From: Peptococcaceae bacterium
GTDB taxonomy: Bacteria > Bacillota > Peptococcia > DRI-13 > PHAD01
Direction of reading: 5' to 3'
DNA length: 64,000 nucleotides
Assembly (NCBI GenBank): GCA_024655825.1
Contig: JANLFJ010000009.1
Coordinates: forward strand, 1-64,000
This document shows, piece by piece, positions 33,937 through 43,015 of this stretch. The translations under genes were made by a program, and so were the position numbers. Position 1 is the stretch's first letter. The number at the start of each line of letters is the position of its first letter. The notes under the pieces are model-generated. The model made no database searches. It was not told the origin of the DNA and was given only the letters and a program-made list of their open reading frames with translations.

Positions 33937-34347
33937 ATGAGCAATGAAATGAATAAAATAGCAAAATTTTTTGAAAGAGACAGGTTCGCTGCTTTTGCCG
34001 GGATAAGGCTTGTTGAGGTTGAGCCGGGCCGCGCAGTAGCCGAGATGGAAATTTCGGATAATCATTTGAATGCCGTAGATGTTGTTCAGGGCGGCGCAAT
34101 ATTCACCCTGGCGGATTTTGCCTTTGCGGCCGCTTCAAATTCGCACGGGCAGGTTGCGCTGGCAATTAACGCCAACATATCGTATTTTCACCCGGCCAGG
34201 GGGCAAAAACTGACTGCTGAAGCTAAGGAGGTTTCAGCGAGCAACAAGCTGGCCAGCTATAACGTCGATGTATTTGATGATGATAAGAAGCTGGTGGCCA
34301 GGTTTAGCGGGATGGTCTACCGGAAGAAGGACCGGATCGAATTTTGA
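33937..34347 (+). CDS. PaaI family hotdog-fold thioesterase
   Basis: The 136-residue protein has the hotdog pattern: FAAFAGIRLVEVEPGRAVAEMEI, then HLNAVDVVQGGAIFTLADFAFAAA-like segments with the HxN..V.GG.I..L.D active-site helix, and a C-terminal MVYRKKD strand. PaaI-type enzymes hydrolyse acyl-CoA thioesters, often phenylacetyl-type; the substrate here is unknown. GGGG stands 6 nt before the ATG at 33937; the upstream open frame overlaps pdxT and is not coding. It follows pdxT by 22 nt and may share its message. Confidence 0.8.
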   Translation: MSNEMNKIAKFFERDRFAAFAGIRLVEVEPGRAVAEMEISDNHLNAVDVVQGGAIFTLADFAFAAASNSHGQVALAINANISYFHPARGQKLTAEAKEVSASNKLASYNVDVFDDDKKLVARFSGMVYRKKDRIEF

Positions 34348-34722
34348 AAAAAAACTAATCCAAGGGAGGTCTGAGCAATATGCTGGATATTTTGCTGAAA
34401 AGAAGGAGCATAAGAGAATATCATAGGACTGCAAGGATTTGACAGCGATGAAATAAACAACGGCAGCCATTGCACCGCTGGCCAGAAGGCCAAGTACATC
34501 CCCCATCAGCAGGCTTAAAACGGCCAACGCAGCCAGAGCACCTGAAAAATAGGTGGCTTGTTTTATGGCTTCCCGGAAATGATCTCCTGTTTTGGCTTGG
34601 GATGCAGCTGCTCCACTCGCGGCCGGTGGGGCGTAGGGGCCGGATTTTATTCTTGCACCACAGGAAGAACAGAAGGAATCGCTTTGCTCCACTTTGTTTC
34701 CGCATTGTTCGCAGTAAGGCAT
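34234..34722 (-). pseudogene. zinc-ribbon membrane protein, 3' end lost
   Basis: The leftward frame starts MPYCEQCGNKVEQSDSFCSS, a double CxxC zinc ribbon, then an Ala-rich linker and hydrophobic segments (YFSGALAALAVLSLLMGDVL, LLASGAMAAVVYFIAVK). After about residue 97 it reads the antisense of the nitroreductase stub and thioesterase, so the last ~65 residues are not native. It is the last of three leftward genes that all carry zinc ribbons. Whether the truncated product works is unknown. Confidence 0.6.
34380..34442 (+). pseudogene. 5' stub of a nitroreductase gene
   Basis: After a good GGGAGG site, an ATG starts MLDILLKRRSIREYHR, the typical N-terminus of nitroreductases with their FMN-contact Arg-Arg-Ser-Ile-Arg. 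The frame ends after 20 codons and the rest of the gene (about 150 codons) is missing. The sequence right after it belongs to a gene on the other strand, so a deletion or inversion joined the two near 34430. Confidence 0.7.
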
Positions 34723-34745
34723 ATTAGCGCCTCCTTGTTATCGTG

Positions 34746-35276
34746 CTATTTAACGGGTGTTCCGCAGTTGGAACAGAACTTGGCGTTTTCAGCATAGGTT
34801 GCTCCGCAGTTGCGGCATATGTTGGCCGGTTGTTCAACTCCGCCGGTAGGCGCCGGTTCGCCACACGCGCCGCAAAATTTCGCTTGAGGGTTAAGGGCAG
34901 TCCCGCATTTTGCGCAAGGATTGCCGGCGTAAAAGGCGCCGCCGGACTGAATTGCCGGCGCAGCGTAAAGGAATGATTCCATGGTTTCCAGGAGACGGTT
35001 TATTTCACGCCGCGACTGGCCGTAATCAATCACCTGCCCCCTGCTTTTGCTCTCAATGCTGATCGCGGTTTTTCCCGGTTCAAGCTCTGTCAGCCTGATG
35101 CTCATCGCGACTCCGAAGGGACATAGGACAGATACGCCGCTCTTGGTTTCCAGCACTCCCTGTTTCTGGTCGCTTGACTGCACAGTCCAGTTCAGTTTGC
35201 TGCAAGCTTGGGTTATTGCCTCCCAAGACTTGTCCAGCGGTGCGGAGTATGTTCTTGTTTCATGTTTGACTGACAT
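34746..35276 (-). CDS. protein with two C-terminal zinc ribbons
   Basis: The 176-residue protein has an N-terminal ~110-residue alpha/beta part (SWEAITQACSKLNWTVQSSD, then QGVLETKSGVSVLCPFGVAM) that I do not recognise, followed by two zinc ribbons: CAKCGTALNPQAKFCGACG and CRNCGATYAENAKFCSNCG. The N-terminal part could be a membrane-associated or SRPBCC-like fold; this is a guess. GGAG stands 8 nt before the ATG at 35276. It lies between the truncated zinc-ribbon gene and the peptidase gene, in the same direction with short gaps. Confidence 0.7.
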   Translation of the reverse strand: MSVKHETRTYSAPLDKSWEAITQACSKLNWTVQSSDQKQGVLETKSGVSVLCPFGVAMSIRLTELEPGKTAISIESKSRGQVIDYGQSRREINRLLETMESFLYAAPAIQSGGAFYAGNPCAKCGTALNPQAKFCGACGEPAPTGGVEQPANICRNCGATYAENAKFCSNCGTPVK

Positions 35277-35289
35277 TCCCACAACTCCT

Positions 35290-35979
35290 TTATTTTTTTA
35301 TTTTAATGCCGCACCCGGCACAAAACTGGGCATCGGCATTTATTCTTTGGCCGCAGTTGACGCAGAACAGGGGTGGTTGTTGACCGGCTTGACTGCCGGG
35401 GGTAGGCTTGCCGCTTATAATATCGAGGTACTCGCTGGTGTCCATCCATTTCAAAAGCTCGGCGGAACGCATCACCGTCCAGGGATGGTTTTGGCTGGCA
35501 ATGACCAGGAATTTGGCGATGCGGTCAAGCGTATCATAGTCATAGCCTTCAAATTCCCGGGACTGCTGGATGAATTCTTCAACGACAAGGGAGTTATAAT
35601 ACTTGAGCGGTACTCCGGCCATCTTTATGAAAGCGCTGACAGCATCATCGATACTTTGACAGGTAAGTAGTCCCGCCCGATCGGCTGTAAATTCCGACAT
35701 CCTGGCCCAATGCAGCAGCGCCAGTTGCAATCCGGCCGAAAACAGCTCTCCGACGCCCAGGGTGGCTTTGCCTATTATCTCGCCCAGGATGGGGATGACC
35801 TTGGCCATCTGGTGATAAAGTACGTGCCTGCTTTTTATATGTCCCAGCTCATGCCCGATAATAAAAAGAAGCTCGTTGCGGTTCATCAGGTCAACGCAGC
35901 CGGAGAAGAGAACAACGAGAGGCTTTTCAACACCCATGGTCATGGCGTTGATCTGGTAGTCCCATTTGAATTGAACCAT
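35290..35979 (-). CDS. M48-like metallopeptidase with C-terminal zinc ribbon, N-terminally short
   Basis: The 229-residue protein has the zinc-protease motif HELGH (IIGHELGHIKSRHVLYHQM) and the downstream FTADRAGL glutamate helix of M48 peptidases. A zinc ribbon, CVNCGQRINADAQFCAGCG, closes it. Family members usually have 60-100 more residues, and often membrane segments, before INAMTMGVEKPLVVL. Here the frame opens at MVQFKWDYQ without a visible ribosome site, and an inverted repeat lies just upstream. It may be a truncated gene. It is the first of the three zinc-ribbon genes. Confidence 0.68.
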   Translation of the reverse strand: MVQFKWDYQINAMTMGVEKPLVVLFSGCVDLMNRNELLFIIGHELGHIKSRHVLYHQMAKVIPILGEIIGKATLGVGELFSAGLQLALLHWARMSEFTADRAGLLTCQSIDDAVSAFIKMAGVPLKYYNSLVVEEFIQQSREFEGYDYDTLDRIAKFLVIASQNHPWTVMRSAELLKWMDTSEYLDIISGKPTPGSQAGQQPPLFCVNCGQRINADAQFCAGCGIKIKK

Positions 35980-35992
35980 GGTTATTCATTAA

Positions 35993-36028
35993 GGAAATAT
36001 TGTCCCCGGGGTCCAGATCAATATTTCC
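35993..36028. repeat. 9-bp perfect inverted repeat with CCCCGGGG loop
   Basis: GGAAATATT (35993-36001) pairs with AATATTTCC (36020-36028). It lies directly upstream of the shortened peptidase gene. Confidence 0.7.
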
Positions 36029-36045
36029 GCAGATAAAAACGAGGG

Positions 36046-36081
36046 GAAGACGCGCGAAATAATAGCGTTAAGCGCGTCTTC
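36046..36081. terminator. 10-bp perfect stem-loop before glgB
   Basis: GAAGACGCGC (36046-36055) pairs with GCGCGTCTTC (36072-36081), with TTAATTTT after it on the + strand. No gene on that strand ends here, so it may be the terminator of a lost gene or an attenuator of the glycogen operon. Confidence 0.55.
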
Positions 36082-36151
36082 TTAATTTTCCGGGAGGCGC
36101 TAAATTTTACGGGCATTTGGGCGTTTGGGCGGGTTTAGCGAGGATGTTTTC

Positions 36152-38101
36152 GTGGCAAGATATATGGATGTAAACAAAAACTTATGGCTGTTGAAAGGCA
36201 GGACAGGAAGAATGACCCCTGGCTATCCCACACCTCACGACAGGTACTTGTTTCACCAGGGCACCCTGTATAAGAGTTACCAAATGATGGGAGCCCACTT
36301 GCGGGAAGAGGGCGGCAAAAAAGGCGTGCGTTTCACCGTGTGGGCGCCCAACGCCCGCTCGGTCGGCGTGGCAGGAGACTTTAACCGGTGGGACGGCGAA
36401 AGGCATGCCATGCAAAAGGTTGAGGAATCAGGGCTTTGGACTATTTTCATTCCCGGGCTGGGAGAAGGAGAGAAATACAAATACCAGATCATGACCCATT
36501 ACGGCGAATCGCTGCTGAAAGCCGACCCCTATGCCTTTTATGCCGAACTGCGGCCAAGGTCGGCCTCCATAGTATACAGCCTGGAGGGCTACGAATGGCA
36601 CGACCGGGAATGGCTGGAACGCCGGCAACAACAGGCCGTGTATGACCAGCCGGTCAATATCTACGAGGTTCATTTGGGTTCCTGGAAACAAAAAAAGGAC
36701 GGGTCGTTTTACACGTACAGGGAACTGGCCCATGAGCTGGTCGATTATGCCGCGGAAATGGGTTACACCCACCTGCAGGTCCTTCCTATAATGGAGCACC
36801 CTTATGACGGTTCTTGGGGTTACCAGACAACGGGTTACTATGCCGTGACCAGCCGTTACGGCACTCCCCACGACTTCATGTACTTTATCGACTGCTGCCA
36901 CCAGCGGGGTCTGGGCGTAATCCTGGACTGGGTCCCCGCTCATTTCTGCCGGGACGGGCACGGCCTGATCAACTTTGACGGCACCCGCCTTTACGAGGCT
37001 GAAGAGCTTTACGGTTGGGGCACCCTGCGCTTCGATTACGGCAGGCCGGAGGTGATGAGCTTTCTCATTTCCAATGCCGTCTTCTGGTTTGATGTGTTTC
37101 ACGTGGACGGATTGAGGGTGGACGCCGTGGCGAGCATGCTGTACCTGGACTACGGCAAGGAGCCCGGGCAGTGGATACCAAACAGGTACGGGGGAAACGG
37201 CAACCTGGAAGCGATAGCCTTTCTCAAAAAGCTTAACGAAACAGTGTTCTCTTATTTCCCCAATGTCATGATGGTGGCGGAAGAATCCACGGAATGGCCT
37301 TTCGTAACTGGTCCCACGTATATCGGTGGGCTGGGATTCAATTACAAGTGGAACATGGGGTGGATGAACGACGTGCTTGTCTACATGCAAAAGGACCCGA
37401 TTTACCGGTCCTGGCACCACGACCTGCTCACCTTCTCCTTTCTTTACGCTTTTTCGGAGAATTTCATATTGCCCATGTCCCATGACGAAGTTGTTCACGG
37501 AAAAAGGTCGTTGATTGAAAAAATGCCGGGCGATTACTGGCAAAAATTTGCCAATTTGCGCGTTTTCCTCGGTTATATGATGTCCCATCCAGGCAAAAAG
37601 CTGCTCTTTATGGGTGGGGAGTTTGCCCAGTTTATTGAATGGCGGTATTACGAGGGACTGGAATGGAATCTCCTGGATTTCGAGATGCACAGAAAATTCC
37701 ATCACTATGTTAAAAGCCTGAACCTGCTGTACCGGGAACGCAGGGCCCTTTGGGAACAGGACCACGGGTGGGAAGGTTTCGAGTGGATTGATTGCCATAA
37801 CAACTCGCAAAGCATCATCCTGTTCAGGAGAAAGGGAAAAAAGCGAGAAGACGACCTGCTGGTTCTATGCAATTTTACCCCCCAGTACTACGAAGGTTTC
37901 CGCATCGGAGTACCAGCTGACGGGTTTTATGAAGAGATTTTTAACAGCGACCTGGAACATTATGGCGGTTCGGGCAAAAAGAATTCCGGCCGGTTGAAGG
38001 CTGAAAAAATTCCTTGGCATAGCCGGCCCCATTCCCTGGAAATCAAAGTTCCGCCGCTGGCTTTTGTCCTCTTTAAAAAGGTTGGCGAAAATAAAAATTG
38101 A
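36152..38101 (+). CDS. glgB: 1,4-alpha-glucan branching enzyme
   Basis: The 649-residue GH13 enzyme makes alpha-1,6 branches in glycogen. It has an N-terminal CBM48 domain (VRFTVWAPNARSVGVAGDFN), then the catalytic barrel with VHLGSW, QTTGYYAVTSRYG, nucleophile Asp in VDGLRVDAVASML, acid Glu in VAEESTEW and LPMSHDEVVHG. The GTG at 36152 has GAGG 8 nt upstream; the earlier TTG (36125) has none. It opens the glycogen cluster and precedes glgP by 52 nt. The short N-terminal part resembles the compact Bacillus-type and not the longer E. coli form. Confidence 0.95.
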   Translation: MARYMDVNKNLWLLKGRTGRMTPGYPTPHDRYLFHQGTLYKSYQMMGAHLREEGGKKGVRFTVWAPNARSVGVAGDFNRWDGERHAMQKVEESGLWTIFIPGLGEGEKYKYQIMTHYGESLLKADPYAFYAELRPRSASIVYSLEGYEWHDREWLERRQQQAVYDQPVNIYEVHLGSWKQKKDGSFYTYRELAHELVDYAAEMGYTHLQVLPIMEHPYDGSWGYQTTGYYAVTSRYGTPHDFMYFIDCCHQRGLGVILDWVPAHFCRDGHGLINFDGTRLYEAEELYGWGTLRFDYGRPEVMSFLISNAVFWFDVFHVDGLRVDAVASMLYLDYGKEPGQWIPNRYGGNGNLEAIAFLKKLNETVFSYFPNVMMVAEESTEWPFVTGPTYIGGLGFNYKWNMGWMNDVLVYMQKDPIYRSWHHDLLTFSFLYAFSENFILPMSHDEVVHGKRSLIEKMPGDYWQKFANLRVFLGYMMSHPGKKLLFMGGEFAQFIEWRYYEGLEWNLLDFEMHRKFHHYVKSLNLLYRERRALWEQDHGWEGFEWIDCHNNSQSIILFRRKGKKREDDLLVLCNFTPQYYEGFRIGVPADGFYEEIFNSDLEHYGGSGKKNSGRLKAEKIPWHSRPHSLEIKVPPLAFVLFKKVGENKN

Positions 38102-38153
38102 CACCTCTGGGGAACAATAAAAATACTAGCTGTTTCACGAGCGAGGGTTGATA

Positions 38154-40598
38154 ATGCTGGCAGACGCAGGTGGTTTTAAAAAAAAATTCAAGGAAAGGTT
38201 TCTTTCTTTATACGGCAAGGACTTTACGCAGGGCAGCCCAATCCAGCATTTCATGACGCTGGCCAGCATGGTCCGCGATGAGATTAGCAGGAATCTGCAT
38301 GAAACTGGGCAAATCTATGGCCGCAGCCGGGAGAAAAAAATGTATTATTTTTCCATCGAATTCTTACCCGGCCGTTTTCTCATGACTTATCTTCATTACC
38401 TGGGCGTCAAGGAGACGGTGGAAAAAGGGCTTGCGGAACTAGGAATAAGCCTGGACATAATTAAAGACCAGGAACAGGACCCCGGTCTTGGGAACGGGGG
38501 GTTGGGCAGGCTGGCTTCCGCTTTTCTCGATTCACTGGCTTCATTGGGCATGCCGGGATTTGGCTGCGGCATCCGCTACCGCTACGGCCTTTTTGAACAA
38601 AAAATTGTCAACAAGGAACAGGTGGAATTGCCCGACAACTGGCTGCAGGACGGCTGCCCCTGGGAATACCGGAGGCCGGAAGAGGCTGAAACAGTGAAAT
38701 TCGGCGGTCATGTCAGTATTCACTTCCATAACGGCAAGCCTTTTTTCATCCATGAAAACTACGAGTCAATAAGGGCTGTCCCGTATGACATCCCCATTCT
38801 CGGCTACCGCAACAATGCGGCCAATGTGCTGCGCATCTGGAGCGCGGAAGCGGAAAACATCGATTTCGAATTTCACACCTTTTCGCGCGGGGAGTACGCC
38901 CGGGCCTTCGCTGACAAAATATACGCGGAATCTATCTCCCAGGTGCTTTATCCCGACGACAGCACTTTTGAGGGCAGAAAACTTCGTTTGAAACAGTCCT
39001 ACTTTTTTGTTTCGGCCGGGCTCCAGAGCATCGTCCGCCAGTTTAAAAAAGAAAAGGGCAGGATGAAAAACTTTCATGAAAAAATTGCGGTCCATATCAA
39101 CGATACCCATCCCGCTGTGGCTGTCGCCGAACTGATGAGGATACTTCTCGACGAGGAAGGCATGGAGTGGGATGAAGCCTGGTTGATAACGACGCGCACG
39201 ATTTCCTATACCAACCATACACTCCTTCCCGAGGCCCTGGAGAGATGGCCGGTCGACCTTTTTCGGGAGCTCCTGCCGCGCATTTACATGATAGTGGAAG
39301 AAATCAATAACAGGCTGTGCCGCGAGGTGACGAATAAAGCTGAAAGGCCGCTGGAAATACTGAGGGACGTAGCGATCATCGGAGACGGCTGCATCAAAAT
39401 GGCTAACCTGGCTATTGTGGGGAGCCACAGTGTCAACGGTGTCGCCAGGCTGCACACACAAATACTGAAAAACCGGGTAATGAACAGTTTTAACGAGCTT
39501 TACCCGGGCAAGTTTAACAACAAGACGAACGGCATTACCCACAGGCGCTGGCTGTTAGTGACCAATCCCTGGTTGAACGAGTTTTTGCTGGAAACCATCG
39601 GGACGGGGTGGCTTAATGACCCCAACGAACTGGAAAAGCTTGCGGCTTTCGTGGATGAACCTGCCGCCCAGGAAGGGATTGAAAGGGTAAAACTGCGCAA
39701 CAAGGAAAGGCTGGCCAGGTTTATACAGGAAAAATACGGCGTTACCGTTGATCCACATTCTATTTTCGATATTCATATAAAGAGGATTCACATGTACAAA
39801 AGGCAGCTTCTTAATGCCTTTCATATCTTGGACCTCTACAACCGCCTGCGAGAAAAGCCCGATCTGGACATTGTCCCGCGGACGTTCATCTTTGGCGGGA
39901 AAGCGGCTCCCGCTTATTTCCTGGCCAAGCGCGTCATCAAGCTCATCAATACGATGGCCGACCTGATCAACCATGACCAAAGGATTAAAGAAAAAATAAA
40001 AATCGTTTTCCTGGAAAACTACAATGTTTCTCTGGCCGAACTCGCTTTTCCCGCCGCTGATGTAAGCGAACAGATTTCCACCGCCAGCAGGGAAGCTTCA
40101 GGCACCGGCAACATGAAATTCATGATGAACGGGGCGGTAACTATTGGGACCATGGACGGGGCCAACATCGAGATTATGGAGCGGGTGGGACCGGATAATT
40201 TCATTGTCTTTGGACTGACGGCGGAGGAGGTTTTGAATTATTACGCCTTTGGCGGGTACAGCGCTTGGGAGATTTACTGCGAGGACACCAGGGTCAAAAA
40301 GATCTGCGACCAGCTGGTGAACGGTTTTCTTCCGGGAGGCTTTCAGGCAATATTTGATTACCTGTTTCACCACAATGACGAGTTCTTTGTCTTGAAGGAT
40401 TTTGCTTCTTACGTGGATGCCCAAAACAGGCTTATGGAAAAATTTAAGGATAAACAGAATTGGAGCAGGATGCGCCTGCAAAACATCGCTCATTCCGGTT
40501 TCTTTTCCAGCGACAGGACGATCAGCGAATATGCGCAGGAAATCTGGAAAATAAAACCTGTCATGGCGAAGAAAGCGTTTAACCCCTTAAAAAAATAA
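38154..40598 (+). CDS. glgP: glycogen/starch phosphorylase
   Basis: The 814-residue PLP enzyme releases glucose 1-phosphate from glycogen. Early [23 protein letters not shown] is the conserved active-site entrance, THRRWLL and [13 protein letters not shown] contact the substrate, and [19 protein letters not shown] carries the Lys that binds PLP. Length fits the classic ~800-residue phosphorylases. The ATG at 38154 has GAGG 7 nt upstream; the TTG just before it is not favoured. It works against glgA and links stored glucose to pgi and the phosphosugar mutase nearby. Confidence 0.96.
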   Translation: MLADAGGFKKKFKERFLSLYGKDFTQGSPIQHFMTLASMVRDEISRNLHETGQIYGRSREKKMYYFSIEFLPGRFLMTYLHYLGVKETVEKGLAELGISLDIIKDQEQDPGLGNGGLGRLASAFLDSLASLGMPGFGCGIRYRYGLFEQKIVNKEQVELPDNWLQDGCPWEYRRPEEAETVKFGGHVSIHFHNGKPFFIHENYESIRAVPYDIPILGYRNNAANVLRIWSAEAENIDFEFHTFSRGEYARAFADKIYAESISQVLYPDDSTFEGRKLRLKQSYFFVSAGLQSIVRQFKKEKGRMKNFHEKIAVHINDTHPAVAVAELMRILLDEEGMEWDEAWLITTRTISYTNHTLLPEALERWPVDLFRELLPRIYMIVEEINNRLCREVTNKAERPLEILRDVAIIGDGCIKMANLAIVGSHSVNGVARLHTQILKNRVMNSFNELYPGKFNNKTNGITHRRWLLVTNPWLNEFLLETIGTGWLNDPNELEKLAAFVDEPAAQEGIERVKLRNKERLARFIQEKYGVTVDPHSIFDIHIKRIHMYKRQLLNAFHILDLYNRLREKPDLDIVPRTFIFGGKAAPAYFLAKRVIKLINTMADLINHDQRIKEKIKIVFLENYNVSLAELAFPAADVSEQISTASREASGTGNMKFMMNGAVTIGTMDGANIEIMERVGPDNFIVFGLTAEEVLNYYAFGGYSAWEIYCEDTRVKKICDQLVNGFLPGGFQAIFDYLFHHNDEFFVLKDFASYVDAQNRLMEKFKDKQNWSRMRLQNIAHSGFFSSDRTISEYAQEIWKIKPVMAKKAFNPLKK

Positions 40599-40611
40599 AA
40601 AGGAGAATGAA

Positions 40612-41859
40612 ATGATGCCGACTAAAGAATGCATTGCCATGCTCTTGGCGGGAGGACAGGGAAGCCGCCTGAGGGTTCTCACCAAGAACCTTGCCAAACC
40701 CGCTGTTCCGTTTGGAGGCCAGTACCGAATCATTGATTTCAGCCTCAGCAACTGCGCCAATTCGGGGATTGACACTGTGGGTGTACTGACCCAGTATAAA
40801 CCGCAGCTTCTTAATTCTTACATCGGGACGGGGAGTTCCTGGGACCTCTTTTGCCGTAACGGAGGGGTTACGATCCTGCCGCCTTATGTGGGCGAGGACG
40901 GGGGACACTGGTACCGCGGTACGGCGCATGCCGTTTACCAGAACCTTGATTTCATAGACAAATACAGGCCTGAACATGTTTTAATCCTGTCGGGCGATCA
41001 CATATATAAGATGGATTACTCCCAGTTGATAAAATATCATAAAGAAAAAAACGCCGATATCACCATTGCGGTGATTGAGGTGCCCTGGGATGAGGCCGGG
41101 CGCTTCGGGATCATGAGCATGAACGAAGAAGGGGAGATTACCGAATTCGAAGAAAAACCGCGCTGCCCCAAAAGCAACCTTGCTTCCATGGGTGTGTACG
41201 TTTTTAAAACGGAAGTTCTCAAGTACAACCTGATCAGGGATGCCGCAGACCCCGCTTCGGATAACGATTTCGGCAAAAATGTCATACCCAGGATGCTTAA
41301 AGAAAAACAAAAAATGTTCGCCTATCCCTTCCAGGGATACTGGAGGGATGTCGGCACCATCGACAGCTACTGGCTGGCCAGCATGGACATTCTTGACGAT
41401 AAAGCCCCGCTTGATATATTTGATTCCTCCTGGGCGATTTATTCCGTCATCTCGCCCCAGCCGCCCCATTTTCTGGCCGGTTCGGCCAGGGTCAAGAATT
41501 CCATGGTTTCCGACGGCTGTTTTATTTACGGGGAAGTGGAAAACTCCATTCTTTTTCCGGGAGTGACTGTAGCCAGGGAAACGAGAATAAGGGACTCCAT
41601 CGTCATGTCAAATGTCAGGATTGAAAGCAACGTTTTGATTGAAAGGGCTATCATCGGCGAAAACACCGTGGTGGGAGAAGGATCCATTATCGGCGGGGAA
41701 TTCAGCGGCGACGAACAGTCCAGCTTTCGCAGCTTCACGGGTGATTTGCGGATAACCGTGGTGGAAGAGCACCTCACCCTGCCGCCCAATACGCGCATCG
41801 GGGTCGTTTTACGGATGAAAAGAGCGGAAAGCAAGCTCAGCGGGGTAGCCGGGGTATAA
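40612..41859 (+). CDS. glgC: glucose-1-phosphate adenylyltransferase
   Basis: The 415-residue enzyme makes ADP-glucose for glycogen synthesis. It has the nucleotide motif [40 protein letters not shown] (glucose 1-phosphate Lys) and a left-handed beta-helix C-terminus with hexad repeats such as [24 protein letters not shown] stands 6 nt before the ATG. glgD follows after 13 nt; in Firmicutes GlgC is catalytic and GlgD tunes it. The C-terminus ends after [11 protein letters not shown]. Confidence 0.95.
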   Translation: MMPTKECIAMLLAGGQGSRLRVLTKNLAKPAVPFGGQYRIIDFSLSNCANSGIDTVGVLTQYKPQLLNSYIGTGSSWDLFCRNGGVTILPPYVGEDGGHWYRGTAHAVYQNLDFIDKYRPEHVLILSGDHIYKMDYSQLIKYHKEKNADITIAVIEVPWDEAGRFGIMSMNEEGEITEFEEKPRCPKSNLASMGVYVFKTEVLKYNLIRDAADPASDNDFGKNVIPRMLKEKQKMFAYPFQGYWRDVGTIDSYWLASMDILDDKAPLDIFDSSWAIYSVISPQPPHFLAGSARVKNSMVSDGCFIYGEVENSILFPGVTVARETRIRDSIVMSNVRIESNVLIERAIIGENTVVGEGSIIGGEFSGDEQSSFRSFTGDLRITVVEEHLTLPPNTRIGVVLRMKRAESKLSGVAGV

Positions 41860-41872
41860 GGGACGTAAGGCG

Positions 41873-42994
41873 ATGAAAAATGTGATGGGGATTATTCACC
41901 ATGTGAAAAATGAAGGGAATTTAAAAGAAATCACCCGCCAGCGCTGCCTGGCCGCTGTTCCTTTTGGAGGCAGGTATCGCCTGGTGGACTTTGCGCTCTC
42001 CAATATGGTCAACGCAGGCATGCGCAACATCGGGATAGTTACGTCAATCAACATGAGGTCTCTTCTTGACCACCTTGGAAGCGGCAGGGAGTGGGGTCTT
42101 GATAAAAAGCAGGAAGGGCTTTTTATCTTGCCGGCTGCTCATGCCGGGGAAAGCAAAAACGCACGCAAAGTTGACCTGGAAGACATGCACGTCAACCTTG
42201 ATTATTTAAAGCGCAGCCGTCAAAAATTTGTCGTTGTTTCGGGCAGCAACATGGTCTGCAACATCGATTTCAAGCGCATCTTTCTCTTTCACCAGGAAAT
42301 GCAGTCCGACCTTACGCTGGTTTATAAAGAGGATTACCCGTTTGGCGGTGATGACCTTGAAGGCAACGTGTTCCTGGAAACCGGGCCCGGCGGGAGAGTG
42401 CTGGCGGTTCGCGGCAGGCCTGCTGTTAAAAAGAGGCACAGGGTTTCCATGGACATTTACTTGCTGAGCAAGGAACTGCTGGTCCAAATAGTGGAACACT
42501 GCGCCGCTGCGGGCAAGTGGGACCTGGTGAAAGATATTATTGCCGGCAGTATAAAAGAACTAAGGGTTTACGGGTATGAGCACCGGGGATACCTGGCCAT
42601 CATCAATTCCCTGGGCGGTTACCTGCGCCGCCACCTGGAGCTGTTAAATCCCGAAATCTGGCAGGAACTGTTTTTCCGGCACGGAACAATTTATACGAAA
42701 CTTAAAGACGGCCCGCCCACCAAATACTTTGAGAATTCCGAGGTTCGTAACACCCTGGTCGCCAATGGGTGTAAAATAGAAGGTAAAGTTGAAAACAGCA
42801 TACTTTACCGCGGGGTTAGAATAGCGAGGGGAGCGGTGGTCAAAAACAGCGTGGTCATGCCCAAGGCGGAAATTGAAGAAGAAGCTGTACTGGACGGTGT
42901 GATTCTTGACAAGAACGTTCGCGTGAGAAAAGGAGCCCGGCTCCTGGGGGACCAGAACAGGCCCTTGGTCGTGCCTAAGAATGCCCTGGTTTGA
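41873..42994 (+). CDS. glgD: GlgD subunit of glucose-1-phosphate adenylyltransferase
   Basis: The 373-residue protein resembles GlgC (FGGRYRLVDFALSNMVNAGMRNIGI) but lacks the catalytic nucleotide motif GGxGxRL at its start, where it has IIHHVKNEGNLKEITRQR. That is the GlgD pattern: a poorly active partner that raises GlgC activity in a mixed tetramer. The C-terminal beta-helix (ENSILYRGVRIARGAVVKNS) remains. It lies in operon between glgC and glgA with short gaps. The pairing is typical of Bacillus and clostridial glycogen loci. Confidence 0.92.
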   Translation: MKNVMGIIHHVKNEGNLKEITRQRCLAAVPFGGRYRLVDFALSNMVNAGMRNIGIVTSINMRSLLDHLGSGREWGLDKKQEGLFILPAAHAGESKNARKVDLEDMHVNLDYLKRSRQKFVVVSGSNMVCNIDFKRIFLFHQEMQSDLTLVYKEDYPFGGDDLEGNVFLETGPGGRVLAVRGRPAVKKRHRVSMDIYLLSKELLVQIVEHCAAAGKWDLVKDIIAGSIKELRVYGYEHRGYLAIINSLGGYLRRHLELLNPEIWQELFFRHGTIYTKLKDGPPTKYFENSEVRNTLVANGCKIEGKVENSILYRGVRIARGAVVKNSVVMPKAEIEEEAVLDGVILDKNVRVRKGARLLGDQNRPLVVPKNALV

Positions 42995-43015
42995 AAAACG
43001 GAGAGGAGCATGGTG

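Noticed and set aside
36428-37810. 460-codon - strand frame across glgB
   Set aside because: Antisense shadow of a GC-rich gene with conserved motifs on the + strand; no domain or ribosome site.
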